A stretch of DNA of 6,764 bases from a bacterium. GTDB lineage: Bacteria > Desulfobacterota > GWC2-55-46. How positions within the stretch are numbered: the first letter of the stretch is position 1; the number at the start of each line of letters is the position of its first letter. The DNA lies in contig DAIDBB010000552.1 of the NCBI GenBank assembly GCA_027310325.1, positions 1 to 6,764 of the forward strand, in the 5' to 3' direction. A program made the translations under genes and the position numbers. The notes beneath the pieces are model-generated. The model worked only from the letters and a program-made list of their open reading frames with translations, was not told where the DNA came from and searched no databases. This document shows, piece after piece, positions 1 through 4,527 of this stretch.

Positions 1-1
1 C

Positions 2-634
2 AGGAAGCTCGCGCACATGGGGGACATCCACGAGGTCATATTATCAGTCTACCGGTATCTGAGGCAAAGAAAAAGGATCTACACGGTAGTGGACGCGCTT
101 GTGGCGCTTGAAGGAAGGAACGGCCCCACCGCGGGCAGTCCCGTCCACATGGGCCTCATCATCATGGGGTCGGACCCGGTGGCCGTCGACGCCGCGTGCG
201 TGAGGGTCATGGGCGCGGACCCTCAAGATATCCCGCATCTCAGGCGTGCCTTAAGAGAGGGCCTATCAGACGCCGCGGAGGTCAAAACCATCGGCAAGGC
301 GATAGACGAGGTAAAAAGGGACTTCGTGTTCCCTGACCTCCGGGAAAAAAGACGTCGGGGCATAACGGGGAAGGCCGCGGGGATGTTATTCAGGAATTAC
401 CCTTTGATGGCGGACCGCGGAAGGTGCACGCTCTGCATGGGCTGCGTAAACATCTGTCCGACGGGGAGCGTTAGTCTCAGTAACGGAAGTATAGCGTTTG
501 ATTACAGGAACTGCATAAGCTGCCTGTGCTGCTGTGAGGTCTGCAAGGCCCGGGCGCTCGATTACAGGATGGAACACGAGGCCTTATACGAGGGTATAAA
601 GATGATAAAAAAGCTCATTCGCGGGAAGTCCTGA
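2..634 (+). CDS. DUF362 domain protein with C-terminal 2x[4Fe-4S] ferredoxin domain (5'-truncated by window edge)
   Basis: The reading frame is open from base 2, and the residues before the first visible ATG (position 17) still look like protein, so the true start is probably upstream and about 210 residues are visible. Numbering from Met at 17, residues 1-100 resemble the end of a DUF362 domain: a VVDALVALEGRNGPTAG stretch (about 24-40), then GLIIMGSDPVAVDAA (about 46-60) and an MGADP turn. Residues 137-147 (Cys 137, 140, 143, 147, followed by Pro) and 166-176 (Cys 166, 169, 172, 176) form two CxxCxxCxxxC motifs, enough for two [4Fe-4S] clusters. The second lacks the usual Pro after its last Cys and has extra cysteines at 171 and 173. 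The role of DUF362 proteins is not well defined; a cytoplasmic redox function is an inference. No signal peptide can be judged because the N-terminus is missing. It lies 333 bp upstream of the polysaccharide operon, in the same direction, with no clear terminator between. Confidence 0.85.
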   Translation, partial: RKLAHMGDIHEVILSVYRYLRQRKRIYTVVDALVALEGRNGPTAGSPVHMGLIIMGSDPVAVDAACVRVMGADPQDIPHLRRALREGLSDAAEVKTIGKAIDEVKRDFVFPDLREKRRRGITGKAAGMLFRNYPLMADRGRCTLCMGCVNICPTGSVSLSNGSIAFDYRNCISCLCCCEVCKARALDYRMEHEALYEGIKMIKKLIRGKS

Positions 635-667
635 CGCCATTCATCTGCGCCCTCAAGCCCATTTTTA

Positions 668-694
668 TGTGCTACGGCGCACAAGGTACTGTGC
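668..694 (+). promoter_or_regulatory. Three phased TGTGC/GCACA half-sites, candidate enhancer-binding-protein site
   Basis: TGTGC (668-672), GCACA (679-683) and TGTGC (690-694) alternate in orientation with 6-nt spacers, so successive half-sites are exactly 11 bp apart and would lie on one face of the helix. Each neighbouring pair forms a TGTGC-N6-GCACA or GCACA-N6-TGTGC inverted repeat. The array centre (681) is about 123 bp upstream of the transcription start predicted from the sigma-54 element. This is a normal distance for binding sites of NtrC-family activators, whose targets are short interrupted palindromes. The regulator is not in the window and its identity is unknown. Confidence 0.5.
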
Positions 695-753
695 ATAAAT
701 GTTAACGATATTTTTAGACCTTCTTCACAAAAGAAATATCCTTTTAATTTTAT

Positions 754-778
754 TTGATAATTTTTTATCAATAAGTTT
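754..778 (+). promoter_or_regulatory. A/T palindrome (754-771) overlapping an IHF-like sequence (766-778)
   Basis: TTGATAA (754-760), a TTTT loop and TTATCAA (765-771) form a perfect 7-bp inverted repeat just upstream of the -24 element. The right arm runs into TATCAATAAGTTT (766-778), which matches the IHF consensus WATCAANNNNTTR at all positions except the last. IHF commonly bends DNA between enhancer and sigma-54 promoter. Here the match abuts the -24 box, closer than usual, so another DNA-binding protein or simple A/T chance is possible. Confidence 0.3.
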
Positions 779-793
779 GGCATTGGCATTGCA
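778..793 (+). promoter_or_regulatory. Sigma-54 (RpoN) -24/-12 promoter
   Basis: TGGCATTGGCATTGCA matches the RpoN consensus TGGCACGNNNNTTGCW at every defined position except the C and G after TGGCA. The invariant GG (779-780) and GC (791-792) are separated by exactly 10 bp. The predicted transcription start is near 804, leaving a leader of about 164 nt before the sugar-transferase ATG at 968. An overlapping sigma-70-like TTGGCA/GATAAT pair has only a 15-bp spacer and is a weaker candidate. Sigma-54 control of exopolysaccharide operons is well known in deltaproteobacteria and in PEP-CTERM/exosortase-type EPS systems; whether this cluster is of that type cannot be seen here. Confidence 0.72.
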
Positions 794-821
794 GTACGCG
801 ATAGATAATGATTTATTACAG

Positions 822-844
822 GCGTCCTTTATGAACGAGGGCGC
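822..844 (+). other. Leader RNA hairpin
   Basis: GCGTCCT (822-828) can pair with AGGGCGC (838-844), giving a 7-bp stem with one G-U pair and a 9-nt loop, starting about 18 nt after the predicted transcription start. The neighbouring AGGCGCCT (845-852) is a perfect 8-bp palindrome. GGGCG (839-843) can pair instead with CGCCC (857-861), so the leader has mutually exclusive folds. No T-run follows, so it is not a classical terminator. Known riboswitch families were not recognised. The function is unknown and it may be incidental. Confidence 0.3.
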
Positions 845-872
845 AGGCGCCTTAAACGCCCGTGCTTAAGAG

Positions 873-894
873 TATTTTACCGTTATTTTACCGT
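873..894 (+). repeat. Perfect tandem 11-bp direct repeat in the leader
   Basis: TATTTTACCGT occurs twice back to back, at 873-883 and 884-894, with no mismatch. The 11-bp period equals roughly one DNA helical turn, as expected for two protein monomers bound in tandem. It lies about 70-90 nt downstream of the predicted start and 74 nt before the first ATG of the operon, so it could be an operator or an RNA-level element. The A/T-rich unit stands out from the GC-rich surroundings. The observation is certain; a regulatory function is inference. Confidence 0.6.
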
Positions 895-967
895 CGCCCC
901 GAGACCTCACCTCGAACCATCGCTGAATGCCACATCCCTGACACATCACGAAATATAAACGGCCCGT

Positions 968-1582
968 ATGCTAAAAAGGACCTTTGACATAGTCTTTTCC
1001 ATGACCGGACTTTTAATCGTCTGGCCAATACTCGCAGCCATAGCCTTCATGATAAAGGCCCGTGACCGCGGGCCCGTATTTTATCGCGGCGTCAGGGTCG
1101 GGAGAAACAGGAAGCCCTTCAGGATATTCAAGTTCAGGACCATGGTCGTGGACGCTGACAGGATCGGGGGGCCTTCGACCGCCGACGACGACACGAGGAT
1201 AACCGTCATAGGCAGGTTCCTCAGGAGATACAAGCTCGACGAGCTCCCGCAGCTTATAAACGTGCTCAAGGGGGAGATGAGCTTCGTGGGGCCAAGGCCA
1301 GAGGTAGCGCATGAGGTCGAGACGTACAGCGAAAGCGAACTTAGGGTGCTCTCCGTTCGCCCCGGGATTACCGACTGGGCCTCTCTCACCTTCCATAACG
1401 AAGGGGAGATCCTGAAGGGAAGCCCTGACCCGCATCTGGCTTACAGGGAAAGGATAAGGCCCGAAAAGCTAAGGCTCGCGCTCAAGTACGTCGACGAGAG
1501 CACACTAACGACGGACATTAAGATAATAATCCAGACGCTCGCAACTCTTATAAACACTAGAAAAAGGAGCGCCGGCATATGA
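968..1582 (+). CDS. Polyprenyl-phosphate sugar-1-phosphate transferase (bacterial sugar transferase family, PglC-like)
   Basis: This enzyme moves a sugar-1-phosphate from a nucleotide sugar to undecaprenyl phosphate at the inner face of the cytoplasmic membrane, the first membrane step of O-antigen, capsule or EPS assembly. The 204 residues match the small monotopic phosphoglycosyl transferases that consist of the catalytic domain only. Residues 1-30 give the LKRTFDIVFS start and a hydrophobic re-entrant helix broken at Trp19-Pro20. PFRIFKFRTM lies at 50-59, the catalytic Asp91-Glu92 dyad in YKLDELPQLINVLKGEMS, and SFVGPRPE at 105-112. The C-terminal part (GITDWASLTF) is also typical. An in-frame stop lies just upstream, so 968 is the first possible ATG; no strong ribosome binding site precedes it, which is unusual next to the other genes. 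It is the first operon gene after the sigma-54 promoter and overlaps the next gene by 4 bp. The sugar transferred cannot be deduced. Confidence 0.95.
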   Translation: MLKRTFDIVFSMTGLLIVWPILAAIAFMIKARDRGPVFYRGVRVGRNRKPFRIFKFRTMVVDADRIGGPSTADDDTRITVIGRFLRRYKLDELPQLINVLKGEMSFVGPRPEVAHEVETYSESELRVLSVRPGITDWASLTFHNEGEILKGSPDPHLAYRERIRPEKLRLALKYVDESTLTTDIKIIIQTLATLINTRKRSAGI

Positions 1583-2406
1583 ACAAACCAAAGGGAGCGG
1601 ACGATTTCTCAAGATACGAGCGGATATCGAGGAACATCAGGAAGACCATACTAGACACTGTGCACAGGACAAAGAGCCCCCATGTAGGCCCGTCGTTCTC
1701 GATAGTCGAGGCGCTTACGGCCCTGTATTTCAGGTTCCTCCGGATAAGCCCCGAGACGCCGGGAGACCCGGAAAGGGACCGCTTCATACTGAGCAAGGGC
1801 CACGCCTGCCCCGCCCTTTATGCGACGCTTGCCGAGCGCGGCTTCATGACCGTGGAAGACCTTCAGAAGTTCGCAGTAAACGGCGGCGCTCTCGAGCAGC
1901 ACCCGAATATAGACATAGGGCGCGGCATAGAGCTCTCAACCGGCTCCCTCGGGCACGGGCTTTCCGTGGGCGCGGGCATGGCGCTTGCGGCGAAGGCGGC
2001 GGCGAAGAGGTACAGGGTCTACGTCATGCTCGGCGACGGAGAGCTGAACGAAGGCTCGGTCTGGGAGGCCGTGATGTTCGGGGCCCATCACAGGCTTACG
2101 AACCTCGTGGCCATCGTGGACCAAAACGGCGCGCAGGCCCTCGGAGACACGAAGGATATCCTCGACCTCGACCCCCTGGGGGACAAATGGAGGAGCTTCG
2201 GCTGGGACGTCGTAGAGATAGACGGCCACGACTTCGCCCAGCTATTCAGCGCCCTCGGCCTTGAAGCCTGCGGAAGGCCAAGGGTCATAATACTCCGGAC
2301 GATAAAGGGGAAAGGGGTCTCTTTCATGGAAAACGAGCTCCTCTGGCACTACAGACCCCCTGACGAGATCGAATACAGGCTTGCGATGAAGGAGCTCGGG
2401 CCATGA
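1579..2406 (+). CDS. Transketolase-like protein, N-terminal (ThDP-pyrophosphate-binding) subunit
   Basis: This 275-residue protein is the pyrophosphate-binding half of a split, thiamine-diphosphate-dependent transketolase, which transfers a two-carbon ketol unit between sugars. Visible hallmarks are LSKGHACPALYATL (71-84), HPNIDIGRGIELSTGSLGHG (108-127), and the ThDP/Mg motif that starts GDGELNEGSVWEA (152-164) and ends at Asn183 (DQNGAQ). KGKGVSFMENELLWH follows near the C-terminus (243-257). The usual SGHPG substrate-site motif reads SPHVGPSFS (33-41), keeping the His, and the family's common WHGKAP reads WHYRPP. These may signal an altered acceptor. It starts in a 4-bp ATGA overlap with the sugar transferase, with AGGAG at 1565-1569, and itself overlaps the C-terminal subunit by 4 bp, consistent with coupled synthesis of two subunits. 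Sitting among nucleotide-sugar genes, it is more likely a dedicated sugar-modifying enzyme than housekeeping TktA; this is inference. Confidence 0.92.
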   Translation: MNKPKGADDFSRYERISRNIRKTILDTVHRTKSPHVGPSFSIVEALTALYFRFLRISPETPGDPERDRFILSKGHACPALYATLAERGFMTVEDLQKFAVNGGALEQHPNIDIGRGIELSTGSLGHGLSVGAGMALAAKAAAKRYRVYVMLGDGELNEGSVWEAVMFGAHHRLTNLVAIVDQNGAQALGDTKDILDLDPLGDKWRSFGWDVVEIDGHDFAQLFSALGLEACGRPRVIILRTIKGKGVSFMENELLWHYRPPDEIEYRLAMKELGP

Positions 2407-3332
2407 GAAACGCTTTTTTCAAGGCGCTCGAGGAGAGCGCCGGTGGAAATGAGGACATCTTCATACTTACCGCGGACCTCGGGTTCAAGCTCTTCGACGA
2501 CATAAAGAGGAGTTGCCCGGGGAGGTTCTACGACGTCGGCATAGCGGAGGCGAACATGATAGGCATAGCCGCGGGGCTATCGCTCTGCGGCAAGGACGTC
2601 TACTGCTACTCCATCGCCCCATTCCTCGTCATGAGGGCCTACGAGCAGATAAGGATAGACGCGGCCTATCACAACTCCAACATAAAGCTTGTCGGGGTCG
2701 GGGGAGGGTTTACTTACGGGCTGGAGGGGTTTACCCATTTCGGGCTCGAGGACCTTTCGCTAATGAGGTCGCTGCCAAACATGACCGTCGTCGTGCCGGC
2801 CGACGCCTTCGAGGCGCGGTGCCTCGCGATTGCCTGTTCCGGGCACAGGGGGCCGATGTACATAAGGCTCGGCCGTGCGGGCGATCCGGCCGTCCACCGC
2901 TCTTCGCCCGACTTCAGGATCGGCAAGGCAATCGTTATGAGCGAAGGCAAGGGGGTTGCCATCTTCGCCACCGGCAGCATGGTGCATACCGCCATGGAGG
3001 CCGTACGGCTGCTTAAAACGAAGGGGATAGACGCGACACTCGTAAACGTGCATACGCTGAAGCCGCTCGATATCGAGGCCATAAAGTGGGCCGCACTGGA
3101 CCATGACGTCATCTTCTCTCTTGAAGAGCATAGCGTAAACGGCGGGCTTGGCACCGCCATTGCCGAGGTGATCTCGGAGATGGGATACAGCGGGTTTTTT
3201 AGGAGAATCGGCATCGAGGACGCGCCACGGCGCCCCGTGGGTGACGCCTTCCACCTGAGAGAAAGGCACGGGCTTACAGCCGAAGGCGTAAGTGACGCGG
3301 TATTGAAGGCGCTCGAGGAGGCGTACCTCTGA
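2403..3332 (+). CDS. Transketolase-like protein, C-terminal (pyrimidine-binding) subunit
   Basis: This 309-residue partner carries the pyrimidine-binding and C-terminal domains of transketolase; with the preceding protein it should form the active ThDP enzyme at the subunit interface. The conserved glutamate that activates ThDP is Glu49 in VGIAEANMIGIAAGLS (45-60). GGFTYGLEGFTHFGLEDL (101-118) corresponds to the family's G-x-TH substrate/cofactor loop, followed by MRSLPNMTVVVPAD (121-134). The C-terminal domain shows VNVHTLKPLD and EEHSVNGGLGTAIAEV. The His of the loop is followed by Phe instead of the Gln common in housekeeping transketolases. The start lies in a 4-bp ATGA overlap and is served by AAGGAG at 2389-2394, 8 nt away. 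Length is normal for split transketolases. A 1-deoxyxylulose-5-phosphate synthase or a ketoacid dehydrogenase E1 half is less likely because the partner and the THFGLED loop fit transketolase better. Confidence 0.92.
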   Translation: MRNAFFKALEESAGGNEDIFILTADLGFKLFDDIKRSCPGRFYDVGIAEANMIGIAAGLSLCGKDVYCYSIAPFLVMRAYEQIRIDAAYHNSNIKLVGVGGGFTYGLEGFTHFGLEDLSLMRSLPNMTVVVPADAFEARCLAIACSGHRGPMYIRLGRAGDPAVHRSSPDFRIGKAIVMSEGKGVAIFATGSMVHTAMEAVRLLKTKGIDATLVNVHTLKPLDIEAIKWAALDHDVIFSLEEHSVNGGLGTAIAEVISEMGYSGFFRRIGIEDAPRRPVGDAFHLRERHGLTAEGVSDAVLKALEEAYL

Positions 3333-3391
3333 GACGGGGGCCTGGGGAAAAAGCGGGCGGCAGCGTATGGATGCGTAAAACAAAATAAAAC

Positions 3392-3398
3392 AAAGGAG
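3392..3398 (+). promoter_or_regulatory. Ribosome binding site that decides the DegT-family start
   Basis: AAAGGAG ends only 2 nt before the first ATG (3401), too close to use, but 8 nt before the second in-frame ATG (3407), which is ideal. The second ATG is therefore preferred. The upstream leader (about 3377-3394) is A-rich and open, which favours strong initiation. Confidence 0.7.
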
Positions 3399-3406
3399 CC
3401 ATGAAT

Positions 3407-4522
3407 ATGGCGTACAAAGTCCAGTTCGTAAATCCGGCAAAGTGCTACAGGAAGATGAAGCCAGAGCTCGACGCGGCGTACCTCGACTGCATGGAAAATG
3501 GGGAGCTAATCGACAGGCGCCACTTGAAGAGGTTCGAGGAGAACCTCGCCGCGTTCGTCGGGACAAGGTTCGCCGTGGGGCTGAATAGCGGTTACGACGC
3601 GCTCCACATGTCGCTGCGGGCCGCGGGCATAGGGCCGGGCTCCGAGGTGATAGTGCCGTCACACACGTTTGTGGCCACCTGCTCTGCCGTCGTTAACGCC
3701 GGGGCCACCCCGGTGCTTGTCGACGTCGGAGCCGACTTCAACATCGACGCCGGGAAGGTAGAGGAGGCGATAACTGAAAAGACAAAGGCGATAATTCCGG
3801 TCCACCTTAACGGCTACATGGCCGACATGGAACGGATAACGGACATAGCCGAAAGGTACGCGCTCGCCGTAATTGAGGACGCGTGCCAGAGCCTTGGGAG
3901 CTCGATAAAGGGCAGAAAGGCCGGCGCCTGGGGCCTGTCCGGGTGCTGGAGCTTCTATCCCTTCAAGATACTCGGCGGCTACGGCGACGGCGGGGCCATA
4001 ACGACCGATGACCCGGCGGCGGCCATCTTTGCCCGCCGCATGAGATATAACGGGGAGGACCGGACCACCGGCGAATATCACGGCCACGGGTTCACCTCTC
4101 TCCTCGATAATCTCCAGGCGGCGTTCCTCGACGTAAAGCTCAAGCGTTTCCCGGATAATATCAAAAGAAGGAAAGAGATAGCAGGGATGTACAGGGAGGG
4201 CCTTTCCGGCATACCGGGCCTTGCGCTGCCCCACTACGACAGGCCGGGGTTCGACCACGTGTACCAGAACTACGTGGTAAGGTCCGCCCATGGAAACGAG
4301 TTCTCGGAGTTCCTTAAAAAAAGCGGGGTCGAGGTGCTGACGCAGTTCCGCAAGCCCTATTATTTGCATAGCGGGCTAAAGCTTAGCGACCGGAGCTTCC
4401 CGGAAACCGAGGCCTTGAGCAGGGAGGTCTGCTCGCTTCCCATGAACCCTGAGCTCGAGGACGAAGACGTCGATTACGTGATAAAGACCGTCCGGTCGTT
4501 TCACTTCGCCTGTCAGGAGTGA
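3407..4522 (+). CDS. DegT/DnrJ/EryC1/StrS-family sugar aminotransferase
   Basis: This is a PLP-dependent aminotransferase of about 371 residues that typically aminates a keto group on a nucleotide-linked sugar, using glutamate as donor, in the cytoplasm. Numbering from the alternative Met at 3401, features are LNSGYDALHMSL (61-72, cofactor phosphate loop), VPSHTFVATCSAV (85-97), VIEDACQSLGS (158-167, Asp160 pairing with the PLP ring nitrogen), and SFYPFKILGGYGDGG (184-198), with Lys189 as the Schiff-base lysine. That lysine rules out the RfbH/ColD-type dehydrases, which carry His there. The later segment TSLLDNLQAAFLDVKLK resembles the NSRLDELQAA signature of sugar 3-aminotransferases such as QdtB/FdtB, instead of the NYRM signature of C4 enzymes, so C3 amination is a reasonable guess. 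It follows the transketolase pair after 74 bp and precedes a second aminotransferase by 5 bp. The true substrate is unknown; a CDP-keto-sugar made by the downstream rfbF/rfbG products is possible. Confidence 0.92.
   Translation: MAYKVQFVNPAKCYRKMKPELDAAYLDCMENGELIDRRHLKRFEENLAAFVGTRFAVGLNSGYDALHMSLRAAGIGPGSEVIVPSHTFVATCSAVVNAGATPVLVDVGADFNIDAGKVEEAITEKTKAIIPVHLNGYMADMERITDIAERYALAVIEDACQSLGSSIKGRKAGAWGLSGCWSFYPFKILGGYGDGGAITTDDPAAAIFARRMRYNGEDRTTGEYHGHGFTSLLDNLQAAFLDVKLKRFPDNIKRRKEIAGMYREGLSGIPGLALPHYDRPGFDHVYQNYVVRSAHGNEFSEFLKKSGVEVLTQFRKPYYLHSGLKLSDRSFPETEALSREVCSLPMNPELEDEDVDYVIKTVRSFHFACQE
4515..4519 (+). promoter_or_regulatory. Ribosome binding site that decides the class I aminotransferase start
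   Basis: AGGAG sits inside the last codons of the DegT-family gene, 8 nt before the ATG at 4528. An in-frame GTG at 4519 would begin inside this site itself, so it is rejected as start and 4528 is chosen. Confidence 0.75.
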
Positions 4523-4527
4523 GCGCC

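Larger units (their letters stand above)
635..967 (+). promoter_or_regulatory. Non-coding regulatory spacer upstream of the polysaccharide operon
   Basis: This 333-bp gap contains no convincing gene. Roughly 697-780 is strikingly A/T-rich against the GC-rich coding DNA around it. I see no hairpin followed by a T-run after the DUF362 stop codon, so no intrinsic terminator is visible there. The individual elements (half-sites, palindrome, sigma-54 promoter, leader hairpin, tandem repeat) are listed separately. The order, putative enhancer then bend or IHF site then -24/-12 promoter then long leader, is the textbook architecture of a sigma-54 promoter driven by an enhancer-binding protein. The assembled interpretation is inference. 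Confidence 0.7.

Noticed and set aside
635..680. Intrinsic terminator after the DUF362 gene
   Set aside because: A short T-run (662-666) exists, but no GC-rich hairpin precedes it.
562..789. 75-codon minus-strand open frame reaching into the spacer
   Set aside because: It overlaps the DUF362 3' end and the A/T-rich regulatory DNA, shows no family motif, and would cover the half-sites and part of the sigma-54 promoter.
783..809. Sigma-70 promoter TTGGCA / GATAAT
   Set aside because: Each box has 5 of 6 matches, but the spacer is only 15 bp and the sequence coincides with a far better sigma-54 element.
804..967. JUMPstart/ops element or cyclic-di-GMP riboswitch in the leader
   Set aside because: I found no GGCGGTAG ops core and could not match the conserved riboswitch core motifs.
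2760..3662. 300-codon open frame on the minus strand
   Set aside because: It runs antisense across the end of the transketolase C-subunit, the intergenic gap and the start of the DegT gene. It is rich in Arg, Pro and Ser with no recognisable domain, as expected for a shadow of GC-rich coding DNA.
3659..4369. 236-codon open frame on the minus strand
   Set aside because: It lies wholly antisense to the well-conserved DegT-family aminotransferase and has no recognisable motif.
3407..4522. RfbH-type CDP-4-keto-6-deoxyglucose 3-dehydrase
   Set aside because: The PLP lysine is present (FKILGG) where RfbH has His, and the Cys motif for its [2Fe-2S] cluster was not seen.
4519..4527. GTG start at 4519 for the class I/II aminotransferase
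   Set aside because: It would start within the AGGAG ribosome binding site; the ATG at 4528 has ideal spacing.
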